Assembly: GCA_964416305.1 (NCBI GenBank)
Contig: CAYQDM010000003.1
Coordinates: 107,955 to 171,954 of the forward strand
DNA from: Acidaminobacter sp964416305
GTDB taxonomy: Bacteria > Bacillota > Clostridia > Peptostreptococcales > Acidaminobacteraceae
Length of the DNA stretch: 64,000 nucleotides
Reading direction: 5' to 3'
In this document: positions 42,532 through 52,177 of the stretch, in pieces
How positions within the stretch are numbered: the first letter of the stretch is position 1
Layout of the letters: the number at the start of each line of letters is the position of its first letter
The notes under the pieces: generated by a model
What the model was told of the DNA's origin: nothing
The model's database searches: none
The model's input: the letters and a program-made list of their open reading frames with translations, nothing else
Translations under genes and position numbers: made by a program

Positions 42532-45500
42532 ATGTCCATTCAGAACTGGCTTAAGGAACAATTTGATGACACTCTCCGACTGGAGCGGGCTATCCTGATC
42601 AAGAAACCAGAGACTTTAAAGCTTCAATTGTCTGCGGGTTATTTTCCGGAACCTGAAAAGCTCGAGGCGTTTTTGACGCGCGTGAAGCACGAACTCCCGG
42701 AAGTCTGTGGACTTGACTGGGTCTGTACCGTTGAAGTGCCTGTATCTCCGGAGGATGAAGCCTCTCAGTCGAATGAACGGCTTCATTGGGCAATTTATTG
42801 GCTGAAGCAGCAGGCGCCCTCCGCAGCGGCTTTCCTCAAGAAAGAGGCGTTTGTCAGACAGAATGAAACCCAATATTGCCTTCACATTCCGGATCAGGTG
42901 ACCTCTGAGCATTTAAGCAACAGAAAAATTCTTGATTTATTAGAGGACAGTTTTATGTCGCATTTTGGTGTGGATTTCAAGCTGATGCCTATTTATGACG
43001 TCGAAGGCTGCAAGGTGGCCTCGGATGCTCTGGATTCGAAAAAAGAAACAGATCTGAAGTCTTTCATGGCAACTGTCCCTGTGAATGCGCCTAAGTCTGC
43101 ACCGAAACCATCGGCAAAAAATCAGTGGAAAACGACTGAACCTCAGGATGACAGCGTGCTGTACCGGTTTAAGATCAAGCGGCCGCTGACGCCGCTGATC
43201 GAGCTGGCAGAGGAGGAGGGCACCTACGCAGTTGAAGCAGAAGTTCTCTCCCTGCAGACAAGGGAACTTAAAACAGGAAAGGCACTCCTGACACTCTCGC
43301 TGACAGACCGAACCAGTTCCCTTGGTGCCAAGCTCTTTCTCAAGAGCGCCAAAGAAGCCCAGGCTTTGCTTGAAAAGCTTAAGGCGGGAGGCTGGTACAG
43401 ATTTGAGGGTACACTCAGGTACGATACCTTTGAAAAGGAAATGGCGCTTTACCTCAACAATATCAATACCGGTGAAGCGCCGCTGAGGCGAAAGGACGAG
43501 GCGCCCATTAAGCGCGTTGAGCTTCATTGCCATACCAACATGAGCGACATGGACGGCATCGCCTCTGTAAAAACGCTGATTAAACGTGCCATGGACTGGG
43601 GACACAAGGCTATAGCCGTGACAGACCACGGTGTGCTGCAGGCGTTCCCGGAGGCTATGGAAACAGCTCGTGGCAAGGATATCAAAATCCTTTACGGCAT
43701 GGAAGGGTATCTGATTGATGACGAGGTAAAAATTGTCAGGTCCTCCAAGGGTCAGACCCTGGACGCGGATTTTGTGGTGTTCGACATTGAAACCACAGGA
43801 CTGAATCCAAAGCATGACAAGATTATTGAAATCGCTGCGGTGCGTATCGAGGGCGGACAAGTCGCAGAGACCTTTACGGCGCTGATCGATCCTCATGAGC
43901 CTCTCAGTGAGAAAATTAAAGAGCTCACGGGGATTGAAGATGAGCATCTGACTGGCCAGCCGGGGATTGAGGAAATTTTGCCGCGATTCCTGGAATTCGC
44001 CCGGGGAGCCGTTCTGGTTGCCCACAATGCGGGTTTTGATACGGGTTTTGTTCGGGAGGCCTGCAGTCAGCATGGTTACCCCTATGATATGACTTCGGTG
44101 GATACCTTGGGACTTAGCCGATTGCTGTTAAAAGACCTAAAGCGTCACAGGCTGAATATGGTTGCCAAACATCTGGGCGTCAAGCTTGAAAACCACCATA
44201 GAGCGCTGGACGACGCAACGGCTACTGCGGAGATCTTTATCAAACTGGCGGCGCGCCTGCGCGAGGAGGGCGTCACAGACCTGAACGGACTGACCCGGTT
44301 CGCTTCAGAAACCATGAGCCACACTATGATGGATTCTCACCATATCATTATTCTCGTCAAGAACCTCCAGGGTCTTAAGTCTCTGTACGAGCTGGTGACC
44401 CATTCTCATATGAAAACCTTCTACAAGAAACCTCGTATTCCGAGAAGTCTCCTGGAAGACCGAAGGGAGCATCTGATTCTGGGTTCTGCCTGTGAAAGCG
44501 GGGAACTGTTCAAAGCCCTCGTTGAGAGTCGAAGCGAAGAGGATGTTGAGAAGATTGCGCGCTTTTATGATTTTCTGGAGATCCAGCCCCTCGGAAACAA
44601 TCAATTTATGATTGAGAAAGGGCTTGTGCAAAATCAGGAGGCGCTTAAAGCGATCAACAAGAAAATCGTTGACCTGGGTTCGCGGCTTGGCAAGACTGTT
44701 GCGGCTACCTGCGATGTCCATTTTCTTGATCCGGAGGACGAGGTTTATCGACGGATCCTCATGGCTGGGCAAGGCTACAGTGACGCTGAAAATCAGCCGC
44801 CGCTGTTCTTCAGAACGACAGCCGAAATGCTCAGGGAATTCGATTATCTGGGGGAAGACACTGCCTATCAGGTCGTTGTTGAAGCCACGAACAAAATTGC
44901 GGACCAAGTGGAATCTCTGCTGCCGATTCCTGATGAGACCTTTCCGCCTATCATAGAGGGCTCTGAGGAAGAGCTGCGCCGACTCTGCGTTGACAAGGCC
45001 GTCAGGATGTATGGCAGTCCGCTGCCTGAACTGGTGGAAAAGCGCCTTGAGCGCGAGCTCAACTCCATCATTTCAAACGGCTATGCGGTCATGTACATCA
45101 TCGCCCACAAGCTGGTGAAGAAGTCCATGGAAGACGGCTACCTGGTAGGCAGCCGGGGCTCCGTAGGGTCCTCGCTGGCAGCGACAATGTGTGACATCAC
45201 CGAGGTCAATCCGCTGCCGCCTCATTACCTTTGCCCTGAGTGCAAGTATTCTGAGTTCATGACCATGGCAGGAGACATCAGCGGCGCGGACCTTCCTGAC
45301 AGAGACTGCCCTGTATGTGGCGTGAAACTCGGCAAAGATGGCCATGACATCCCGTTTGAGACGTTCCTCGGTTTCGAAGGCGATAAGGAACCGGACATAG
45401 ACCTTAACTTCGCCGGTGTTTATCAGGCGACAGCCCACAAATATACAGAAGAACTCTTCGGCAAAGGCTTTGTCTACAAGGCGGGCACTATTGGCACCAT

Positions 45501-46812
45501 AGCGGATAAGACTGCATTTGGATATGTGAAAAAGTATTTTGAGGAAAAGAACCAAACAGTGAATTCCAGGGAGATCGAACGGCTGGCCAGCGGCTGTACC
45601 GGGATCAAAAGGACGACGGGACAGCATCCGGGCGGCATTATGGTCGTGCCGGCCTATAAGAATATTCACGATTTTTGCCCTATCCAATACCCTGCAAACG
45701 ATACAAAATCTGATGTTGTTACGACACACTTTGATTACCATTCCATCAGCGGCCGGATTCTCAAGCTCGACATTCTGGGTCACGACGTCCCGACAATGAT
45801 CAAGCAGCTCGAGCAAATGACTGGAATTGATGTGTTGAAAATTCCGCTGGACGATCCTGCGACATTGAAGATTTTTACCAGCAATGAAACGCTTGGCATT
45901 GTGGATCCGGATTACAAGTCGGAGACAGGCAGCTTGGGTATTCCGGAATTCGGCACGAAGTTTGTCAGGCAGATGCTTATTGATACCCAGCCCTCCACGC
46001 TGGCAGAGCTGGTTCGGATCTCTGGCTTGTCTCACGGGACAGACGTTTGGGTCAACAACGCCCAGACCCTGGTGCGAAACGGCACTGCGGATCTGAAACA
46101 CGTCATCTCCACCCGGGATGACATCATGAACTATCTGATTCAGAAGGGACTGCCGCCGAAGCAGGCGTTCAATATCATGGAACGTGTCAGAAAAGGCAAG
46201 GGTCTTACTGAAGAAAATGAAACGCTGATGAGAGAGTTTGATGTGCCGAACTGGTACATTAATTCATGCAATACGATTCAGTACATGTTTCCTAAGGCCC
46301 ATGCCGTGGCATATGTGACCATGTCCTTCAGGATCGCCTATTTTAAAGTGCATTATCCCTTGGCTTTTTACGCAAGTTATTTCAGCAGCAAAGTTGAGGA
46401 TTTCGATGCCCAGCTGATTTGTCAGGGCAAGCGTGCTGTCAGGGAAAAGAAACGCTGGATGGAGGATAACTGGGACAGCCTGACCAAGAAGGAACAGGAT
46501 CTCTATGGCGTTTTGGAACTGGTTGACGAGTACTACAGCAGGGGATTTGAGTTTCACAAGGTGGATTTATACAGAAGCCAGGCAAATGCCTTTATTGAGG
46601 AAGACGGCATGCTCAGACCGCCGCTGCAGTCTCTCCAGGGTGTCGGGGACAGTGCTGCCCAGAAGATCGTAGAAGAACGCGTTCATGGGGAGTACCTGTC
46701 CATTGAAGACCTGAAGTCGAGGGCAAAAGCTTCGAAAACCGTAGTGGATGCCTTGGTGCTTCACGGTGCTTTGCAGGAGATGCCGGAGCGCAATCAGCTG
46801 TCGCTGTTCTAG
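42532..46812 (+). CDS. polC: DNA polymerase III alpha subunit, PolC type
   Basis: Main replicative polymerase of low-GC Gram-positives. N-terminal domain to about residue 200, OB fold (about 225-320), PHP domain split by the inserted exonuclease: first half VELHCHTNMSDMDG near 328, then 3'-5' proofreading exonuclease FVVFDIETTGLNPKHDKIIE near 413. The PolC zinc-finger CPECKYSEF...DCPVCG lies near 900 and the catalytic aspartates in EPDIDLNFAGVYQ near 955; helix-hairpin-helix LQSLQGVGDSAAQKIVEE near the C-terminus. 1426 residues is normal. AAAGGAAGAACATC precedes the ATG. No frameshift seen. Confidence 0.97.
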   Translation: MSIQNWLKEQFDDTLRLERAILIKKPETLKLQLSAGYFPEPEKLEAFLTRVKHELPEVCGLDWVCTVEVPVSPEDEASQSNERLHWAIYWLKQQAPSAAAFLKKEAFVRQNETQYCLHIPDQVTSEHLSNRKILDLLEDSFMSHFGVDFKLMPIYDVEGCKVASDALDSKKETDLKSFMATVPVNAPKSAPKPSAKNQWKTTEPQDDSVLYRFKIKRPLTPLIELAEEEGTYAVEAEVLSLQTRELKTGKALLTLSLTDRTSSLGAKLFLKSAKEAQALLEKLKAGGWYRFEGTLRYDTFEKEMALYLNNINTGEAPLRRKDEAPIKRVELHCHTNMSDMDGIASVKTLIKRAMDWGHKAIAVTDHGVLQAFPEAMETARGKDIKILYGMEGYLIDDEVKIVRSSKGQTLDADFVVFDIETTGLNPKHDKIIEIAAVRIEGGQVAETFTALIDPHEPLSEKIKELTGIEDEHLTGQPGIEEILPRFLEFARGAVLVAHNAGFDTGFVREACSQHGYPYDMTSVDTLGLSRLLLKDLKRHRLNMVAKHLGVKLENHHRALDDATATAEIFIKLAARLREEGVTDLNGLTRFASETMSHTMMDSHHIIILVKNLQGLKSLYELVTHSHMKTFYKKPRIPRSLLEDRREHLILGSACESGELFKALVESRSEEDVEKIARFYDFLEIQPLGNNQFMIEKGLVQNQEALKAINKKIVDLGSRLGKTVAATCDVHFLDPEDEVYRRILMAGQGYSDAENQPPLFFRTTAEMLREFDYLGEDTAYQVVVEATNKIADQVESLLPIPDETFPPIIEGSEEELRRLCVDKAVRMYGSPLPELVEKRLERELNSIISNGYAVMYIIAHKLVKKSMEDGYLVGSRGSVGSSLAATMCDITEVNPLPPHYLCPECKYSEFMTMAGDISGADLPDRDCPVCGVKLGKDGHDIPFETFLGFEGDKEPDIDLNFAGVYQATAHKYTEELFGKGFVYKAGTIGTIADKTAFGYVKKYFEEKNQTVNSREIERLASGCTGIKRTTGQHPGGIMVVPAYKNIHDFCPIQYPANDTKSDVVTTHFDYHSISGRILKLDILGHDVPTMIKQLEQMTGIDVLKIPLDDPATLKIFTSNETLGIVDPDYKSETGSLGIPEFGTKFVRQMLIDTQPSTLAELVRISGLSHGTDVWVNNAQTLVRNGTADLKHVISTRDDIMNYLIQKGLPPKQAFNIMERVRKGKGLTEENETLMREFDVPNWYINSCNTIQYMFPKAHAVAYVTMSFRIAYFKVHYPLAFYASYFSSKVEDFDAQLICQGKRAVREKKRWMEDNWDSLTKKEQDLYGVLELVDEYYSRGFEFHKVDLYRSQANAFIEEDGMLRPPLQSLQGVGDSAAQKIVEERVHGEYLSIEDLKSRAKASKTVVDALVLHGALQEMPERNQLSLF

Positions 46813-46867
46813 GCTGGGTGCACTGTCGGAGTACTTTCCAAAGCCTTGGCAAGACGTGTAAAGAAAT

Positions 46868-46896
46868 TTGCATCCAGGTATGAATTGTGCTATAAT
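46868..46896 (+). promoter_or_regulatory. Promoter of the rimP-nusA-infB operon
   Basis: TTGCAT (46868-46873), 17-nt spacer, perfect TATAAT (46891-46896) with an extended TGC before it. Confidence 0.85.
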
Positions 46897-46920
46897 CTTT
46901 AAGGATGAATAAACGTTGCG

Positions 46921-46947
46921 CAAAGAGTGGGGAAATCCCGCTCTTTG
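46921..46947 (+). promoter_or_regulatory. Leader hairpin before rimP
   Basis: CAAAGAGTGGG (46921-46931), loop GAAAT, CCCGCTCTTTG (46937-46947), 11 pairs with one wobble. TCGTTATT follows. It is about 18 nt into the predicted transcript and 72 nt before the rimP start, a place for attenuation; NusA autoregulation is possible but untested. Confidence 0.6.
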
Positions 46948-47018
46948 TCGTTATTAGGCAAAAGAACGCTTTTTTCAAGGCGTTTGAAATTGTTAAAGGC
47001 ACGAGGAGGCGCTTAAAA

Positions 47019-47507
47019 TTGAAAAAACCAAGAGTCGTCGACGTTGTCCGCAAAGTGGCAGAGCCCATTTGTGTGGAAGCAGCGGTTGAACTGATTGATG
47101 TCGAGTTTGTAAAGGAAGGTCCTTTCAGGTACCTCAGACTGACTATAGACAAGGAAGAGGGCGTCAGCCTGGATGATTGCAGCGAGGTCAGCAGAAAGCT
47201 GAATGCCAAGCTCGACCAGATTGATCCTATTGAAGAGCAGTATTTTCTGGAAGTCACGTCGCCGGGCGTAGAGCGCGAGCTCAAACGTCCAGAGGACTTT
47301 GAAAGAAACATTGGCAAAACAGTTCAGGCAAAGCTTTACACTTCAGTGGACGGGCTTAAACTGATCAAAGGTACCTTGAGCGCTTATTCGGATGGCGTTT
47401 TGATCATCGAAATGGGTGCTAAAATGGTAGAAATTACCAAAGACAAGATTTCAAGCATCAGGTTGGTCGGCAAATTCGACAACCTGGATGAGATAGGAGG
47501 AGAATAA
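47019..47507 (+). CDS. rimP: Ribosome maturation factor RimP
   Basis: Needed for 30S maturation. IDVEFVKEGPFRYLRLTIDKEEG and YFLEVTSPGVERELKRPEDF (both read in part) are RimP motifs. 162 residues from TTG 47019, preceded by GAGGAGG at 9-nt spacing; the frame extends further back to 46905 across the leader hairpin and is not used. nusA follows directly. Confidence 0.94.
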   Translation: MKKPRVVDVVRKVAEPICVEAAVELIDVEFVKEGPFRYLRLTIDKEEGVSLDDCSEVSRKLNAKLDQIDPIEEQYFLEVTSPGVERELKRPEDFERNIGKTVQAKLYTSVDGLKLIKGTLSAYSDGVLIIEMGAKMVEITKDKISSIRLVGKFDNLDEIGGE

Positions 47508-48575
47508 GTGAAACACGAATTGCTCGAGGCGCTGGAGCAACTGGAGCGGGAAAAAGGCATCTCCAAAGCCTTGCTTCTTGAAACCATAGAAGCTGCGCTC
47601 ATCACCGCTTACAAAAAGAATTTTGGCTCTTCCCACAACGTCAAGGTCCTGATTGACGAAAACACGGGAGACGTTCGCGTCTATTCCAGATGTGAGGTCG
47701 TAGAGGTTCCTGAAGAGGATTCATTCGATATTGCCCTTGAGGACGCGAGGAAAATTGACCCTCACTATGAACTCGGCGACATTATTGATGAGGAAGTCAC
47801 CCCTCGGGATTTTGGCCGCATTGCCGCTCAGACTGCTAAACAGGTCGTAGTTCAGCGGATCCGCGAGGCAGAGCGTTCCATCATCTTTGATGAGTTTGTC
47901 GATCGTGAAAGTGAAATTGTAACAGGTACTGTACAGCGCATCTCCAAAGGGACAATCTTCATTAACCTCGGAAAAACTGAAGCTGTACTGATGCCAAGTG
48001 AGCAGATTCCCGGTGAGGAGTATCCTCAGGGCGGCCGCATCAAAACTTTTATCGTCGAAGTCAACAAGACGAGCAAAGGACCTCAGATCGTGGTCTCAAG
48101 AACGCACCCGGGCCTTGTGAAGCGCCTTTTTGAACTGGAAGTGCCGGAAATTTTCAGCGGGGAAGTTGAGATCAAAGCGATTTCGAGAGAAGCCGGTTCA
48201 AGGACCAAGCTGGCAGTTTACGCGAGAAACCAGGATCTGGATCCAGTTGGCTCCTGTGTCGGACCAAAAGGGACGCGGGTTCAGAATATCGTCAATGAGC
48301 TCGGTGGAGAAAAAATCGATATCATTGAATGGAGCGAGGATCCTGCAGTTTTCATTTCCAACGCCCTCAGCCCGTCTAAAGTGGATCTGGTCGTCGTCCA
48401 TGAGGATGAAAAGTCTGCAACAGTAGTTGTGCCGGATTATCAGCTTTCCCTTGCAATTGGCAAGGAAGGTCAAAACGCTCGACTTGCTGCCAAGCTGACA
48501 AATTGGAAAATTGACATCAAGAGTGCGAGCCAATATGAAAAAATCAAGTCGGGCTCTGACGCGACAGAAGCATAA
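47508..48575 (+). CDS. nusA: Transcription termination/antitermination protein NusA
   Basis: Binds RNA polymerase and modulates pausing and termination. N-terminal domain, S1 domain (EIVTGTVQRISKGTIFINLG; about residues 135-200), two KH domains (VGSCVGPKGTRVQNIVNEL near 245; LAIGKEGQNARLAAKLTNW near 315). 355 residues, lacking the acidic repeats of E. coli NusA, as normal in Firmicutes. GTG start immediately after the rimP stop, with AGGAGGAG. Confidence 0.97.
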   Translation: MKHELLEALEQLEREKGISKALLLETIEAALITAYKKNFGSSHNVKVLIDENTGDVRVYSRCEVVEVPEEDSFDIALEDARKIDPHYELGDIIDEEVTPRDFGRIAAQTAKQVVVQRIREAERSIIFDEFVDRESEIVTGTVQRISKGTIFINLGKTEAVLMPSEQIPGEEYPQGGRIKTFIVEVNKTSKGPQIVVSRTHPGLVKRLFELEVPEIFSGEVEIKAISREAGSRTKLAVYARNQDLDPVGSCVGPKGTRVQNIVNELGGEKIDIIEWSEDPAVFISNALSPSKVDLVVVHEDEKSATVVVPDYQLSLAIGKEGQNARLAAKLTNWKIDIKSASQYEKIKSGSDATEA

Positions 48576-48656
48576 TAAAATGCACCATCAACTTTAAAAC
48601 TGTCGGTGAATCAGTGTGTTTATTCCGATGGTTTCTAACGAGGGAGGCGTAAGTCC

Positions 48657-48932
48657 GTGAAACCAAAAAAAATTCCTATGCGCACTTGCGTTGGATGTGG
48701 CGAGCAGAAAACCAAAAAGGAACTCATCCGCGTCGTCAAAAACAATGAGGATCAAGTCTTCATTGACTTTGTAGGCAAGGCAAACGGAAGAGGCGCCTAT
48801 TTGTGCCCGGATCCCGAGTGCCTCAAAAAGGCTGAGAAGCGTGACGCTCTCAGCAGATCCCTTGGCACCAGAATAGACAAAGCCGTCTATGAAGAGCTTC
48901 AGCGGCAGCTTGAGGAGAAGTTGAAAAAATGA
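48657..48932 (+). CDS. rnpM: RNase P modulator RnpM (YlxR family)
   Basis: 91 residues starting MKPKKIPMRTCVGCGEQKTKKEL with the GRGAYLCPDPECLKKA motif, the YlxR signature. Members bind RNase P RNA and modulate its activity in Bacillus. GTG start with GAGGGAGGCG upstream, 81 nt after nusA. Its stop overlaps the next start (ATGA). Confidence 0.93.
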   Translation: MKPKKIPMRTCVGCGEQKTKKELIRVVKNNEDQVFIDFVGKANGRGAYLCPDPECLKKAEKRDALSRSLGTRIDKAVYEELQRQLEEKLKK

Positions 48933-49309
48933 ACAATGCTTTTCTGACGCTTCTCGGATTTGCCCAAAAGGCTGGCAAACTGGTTGCCGGTGAAGATACA
49001 GTGCATATAGCCCTTAAGAAGAAAAAAGTGAAACTACTCATCGTAGCCGGTGATGCTTCGGACAATACGAAGGATCGGGCAAATCAATGGAAAGCCTCGT
49101 TTGGTGTTGAACTATTGGATGTGCTGGACAAGGATACGCTCTCGCAGGCGATTGGAAAATCCAATCGCGCCCTGATTGGGGTTATAGATCAGGGCTTTGC
49201 GACTCAGATGCTGAAACTATATTCATCGCTTCAGACAAGTGATACAGAAAATACACTTGATTCTGAAAGCGCACTGGATGCTGACAGCAAGGAGAAAACC
49301 GGTGAATAG
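48929..49309 (+). CDS. L7Ae/L30e/Gadd45-family ribosomal protein YlxQ
   Basis: 126 residues; the first 95 form the L7Ae RNA-binding fold (LGFAQKAGKLVAGEDTVHIAL, KVKLLIVAGDASDNTKDR; read in part). The family binds K-turn RNA in Bacillus (YlxQ, RplGA). The C-terminal 25 residues (SDTENTLDSESALDADSKEK) are an acidic Ser/Asp tail not usual in the family. Coupled to rnpM by ATGA; infB follows in 19 nt. Confidence 0.9.
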   Translation: MNNAFLTLLGFAQKAGKLVAGEDTVHIALKKKKVKLLIVAGDASDNTKDRANQWKASFGVELLDVLDKDTLSQAIGKSNRALIGVIDQGFATQMLKLYSSLQTSDTENTLDSESALDADSKEKTGE

Positions 49310-49328
49310 ATCGCGGAGGTGACGCAAA

Positions 49329-51527
49329 TTGTCGAAAATTAGAGTATACCAACTTGCAAAAGAATTAAACCTGACGAGTAAAGAATTGATTGAAAAATTC
49401 GAAGAGCTCGGCGTCGAGGTTCACAATCATATGAGTGCGCTGGAAGACAGCGACATTGAAGTCTTAAAAGAACTATTGGCCAGTGGCGGAGAAGAAGGCA
49501 GCGACGCTGTCCTCGAAGAGGATGACCTCGACGAAGAACTGCTGGAAGACGATCTTGACGTTCTTTATGGGGATGACCTCGAAGACGAGATCATTGCTCC
49601 GGGTCTCATAGACAAAAAGGCAGAAAAACCGAAAAAGGTAATTCGAGCCATAGAAGAGGCCGAGGAAGAAGTCGAGCAACAGTTGGAAGGCCGTGCTGCC
49701 AAAAACCGAAAAGGCAAGAAAAAGAATATCCGACAGGAAACCAACCCGGCGTTCAGACCACAGGAATTCAGTTATGAGAATGACATTGTCTTGGGTGAAA
49801 CCGTTTCTATTGCGGATCTTGCTAAAGATCTGAAAAAACAGCCGCGCGAGATCATCATGAAACTGATGAACCTCGGTGTTATGGCAACCCTCAATCAGGA
49901 GATTGATTTTGACACAGCCGAGATGATCGCTGTAGAGTACGGGATCGCGGTTTCAAAACAACTTACTGAAGAGGAAATTGAAGAAAAGCGCTATAACTTT
50001 GATGACCGACCTGAAGATCTGACGAAGCGTGCGCCGGTGGTAACAGTCATGGGCCACGTTGACCACGGCAAAACTTCCCTGCTTGACGCGATCCGCAATA
50101 CGAGCGTGACAACGGGCGAGGCCGGCGGCATAACCCAGCACATAGGTGCATCCGAAGTCTCTCTCAAAGGGGAGAAAATAGTTTTCCTTGATACGCCAGG
50201 CCATGAGGCGTTTACGACGCTTCGTGCCCGCGGTGCTAAGGTGACGGACATTGCCATCCTCGTAGTGGCTGCGGATGACGGTGTTATGCCTCAGACTATT
50301 GAAGCCATTGACCACGCTAAAGCTGCCGGTGTACCGATCATTGTTGCGATCAACAAAATTGACAAAGCCAATGCAAATCCGGACCGCGTCAAACAGGAGC
50401 TGGCAGACAGAGGTCTCCTCATTGAAGAGTGGGGCGGCGATATCATTTCGGTGGAAGTATCTGCTATTAAAAACATTGGTATAGATTCTCTCCTTGAAAT
50501 GGTTCTGCTTGTGGCTGAGATGCTGGAGCTTAAAGCCAACCCTAAACGCCCGGCGCTGGGAACAATCCTGGAAGCCAAGGTTGAGAAGGGCAGAGGCCCT
50601 GTAGCGACGGTGTTGATTGATAACGGAACCCTTCGCATAGGTGATCCGGTTGCTGCCGGCGCTACTTACGGCCGCGTCAGAGCCATGTTCAACTCCCACG
50701 GAAAGAAAATCAAGCAGGCCGGACCGGCTTCTGCAGTAGAAATCACAGGTCTCAATGACGTACCTACAGCGGGTGATAAATTCTACGCGACTGAAGAAGA
50801 AAAGCATGCGCGCGCTATGGCAGAAAAGCGTCAGGCAGAGGTACGCGTTTCTTCGCTTCGCAAGACACCGCACATCTCACTGGAAGACTTGTTTAACCAG
50901 ATTAGCCAAGGTCAGATCAAAGACCTCAATATTATCGTCAAGGCAGATGCTCACGGCTCTGTAGAGGCGTTAAAGACAACGCTGGGCAAGATCACCAATG
51001 AAGAAGTCCGCGTCAATGTCATCCATGCCAACGTCGGGACTATTACCGAGTCGGATATCCTTTTGGCGTCGGCATCCAATGCCATTATTATTGGCTTCAA
51101 CGTGAGGCCTTCTGCAGTGGTCACTTCATTGGCTGACAGCGAAGGCGTTGAACTGAAGACCTACAGAATCATCTATGAAGCGATCAATGATGTCGAGGCT
51201 GCAATGAAAGGCATGCTGGCACCGATTTACAAAGAGGTCGTTTTGGGTACGCTGTCTATTCGCGCAACTTTCAAGGTCCCTAATATTGGTACCATTGCAG
51301 GCGCTTATGTAACAAACGGCAAAGTTACCCGTCATTCTCAAATCAGATTGATTCGAGACGGCATTGTCATTCATGAAGGCAAACTGTCCTCTTTGAAGCG
51401 TTTTAAAGATGACGTTAAAGAAGTGGCGCAGGGCTATGAATGTGGCGTCGGTATTGAAAATTACAATGACCTCAAAGAAGGCGACGAAATTGAAGCCTTC
51501 ATCATTGAGGAAGTCAAGCGTTCATAA
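49329..51527 (+). CDS. infB: Translation initiation factor IF-2
   Basis: GTPase that places initiator tRNA on the ribosome. N-terminal IF2_N (RVYQLAKELNLTSKELIEKF), an acidic linker (about residues 55-130, including EEDDLDEELLEDDLDVLYGD), second IF2_N, then the G domain (VTVMGHVDHGKTSLLDAIRN near 238, DTPGHEAF, NKIDKA). Domains II-IV complete the C-terminus. 732 residues. TTG start with CGGAGGTGACGC upstream. Confidence 0.97.
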   Translation: MSKIRVYQLAKELNLTSKELIEKFEELGVEVHNHMSALEDSDIEVLKELLASGGEEGSDAVLEEDDLDEELLEDDLDVLYGDDLEDEIIAPGLIDKKAEKPKKVIRAIEEAEEEVEQQLEGRAAKNRKGKKKNIRQETNPAFRPQEFSYENDIVLGETVSIADLAKDLKKQPREIIMKLMNLGVMATLNQEIDFDTAEMIAVEYGIAVSKQLTEEEIEEKRYNFDDRPEDLTKRAPVVTVMGHVDHGKTSLLDAIRNTSVTTGEAGGITQHIGASEVSLKGEKIVFLDTPGHEAFTTLRARGAKVTDIAILVVAADDGVMPQTIEAIDHAKAAGVPIIVAINKIDKANANPDRVKQELADRGLLIEEWGGDIISVEVSAIKNIGIDSLLEMVLLVAEMLELKANPKRPALGTILEAKVEKGRGPVATVLIDNGTLRIGDPVAAGATYGRVRAMFNSHGKKIKQAGPASAVEITGLNDVPTAGDKFYATEEEKHARAMAEKRQAEVRVSSLRKTPHISLEDLFNQISQGQIKDLNIIVKADAHGSVEALKTTLGKITNEEVRVNVIHANVGTITESDILLASASNAIIIGFNVRPSAVVTSLADSEGVELKTYRIIYEAINDVEAAMKGMLAPIYKEVVLGTLSIRATFKVPNIGTIAGAYVTNGKVTRHSQIRLIRDGIVIHEGKLSSLKRFKDDVKEVAQGYECGVGIENYNDLKEGDEIEAFIIEEVKRS

Positions 51528-51547
51528 ACCAATGCACCCGACATCAG

Positions 51548-51610
51548 GCGTCCGGTAAGGCAATGCAGCCTGTCTGAGGATATTTCTGCAGCCTGGCACC
51601 GGACACCTAT
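51548..51610 (+). other. Possible hairpin in the infB-rbfA gap
   Basis: GTCCGGT (about 51550-51556) can pair with ACCGGAC (about 51599-51605), enclosing two copies of TGCAGCCTG. No T-tract follows, so it is not a standard terminator. Function unknown. Confidence 0.4.
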
Positions 51611-51637
51611 GGGTGATATTGAAAGCAGGTGTAAATT

Positions 51638-52105
51638 ATGGGAATCACAAGAACGAGAAGAATTTCAGAAGAGATCAAAAAAGTCGTCAGCAATCTCCTG
51701 CTGTTTGAGCTTAAAGATCCAAGAATTTCAAGAATGACCAGTGTCACTTCGGTGGATACAACCAACGATCTTCGCTATACAAATATCTACATCAGCGTCT
51801 ATGATCCCAAAGCGGACATAGACCAAACCATAGAAGGCCTGAATAAGGCCAAAGGGTTTATCCGAAAAGAGATAGGCAAAGCCATTGATTTGAGATATAC
51901 GCCTGAACCAATTTTTATTAAAGATCAATCCATTGAAAAAGGGGTTTATCTGACCAACCTGATCAAGAAAGTCAATGAAAATGATGACGCCACTGCAGTT
52001 CATGATGCTGAAGAAATCTTGGAGGACCTTGAAGCCGAGGAAGACGAACAGGACATGGATGAGGCTGCAGATACGGATGCAGAAGTCGAAGACAGCGACG
52101 TTTAG
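51638..52105 (+). CDS. rbfA: Ribosome-binding factor A
   Basis: Assists 16S rRNA 5' maturation. Starts ITRTRRISEEIKKVVSNLLL and carries LKDPRISRMTSVTSV and YTPEPIFIKDQSIEKG. 155 residues; the core of about 120 is followed by an acidic tail (EDLEAEEDEQDMDEAADTD) beyond the usual end. GCAGGTGTAAATT precedes the ATG. Confidence 0.94.
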   Translation: MGITRTRRISEEIKKVVSNLLLFELKDPRISRMTSVTSVDTTNDLRYTNIYISVYDPKADIDQTIEGLNKAKGFIRKEIGKAIDLRYTPEPIFIKDQSIEKGVYLTNLIKKVNENDDATAVHDAEEILEDLEAEEDEQDMDEAADTDAEVEDSDV

Positions 52106-52177
52106 TCAGTGAAGGGGGCAGGCCGTGCAGCATCAGGCAGTGCCCGGAGACTGACGTCACTTGGAGGTGTCGTCAAG

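Noticed and set aside
42940..44073. 377-codon open frame on the minus strand inside polC
   Set aside because: Shadow of the PolC coding sequence; no recognisable protein features.
45073..46101. 342-codon open frame on the minus strand inside polC
   Set aside because: Same reason; the plus strand encodes conserved PolC catalytic motifs.
49953..50873. 306-codon open frame on the minus strand inside infB
   Set aside because: Antisense to the conserved IF-2 G domain; composition unlike a real protein.
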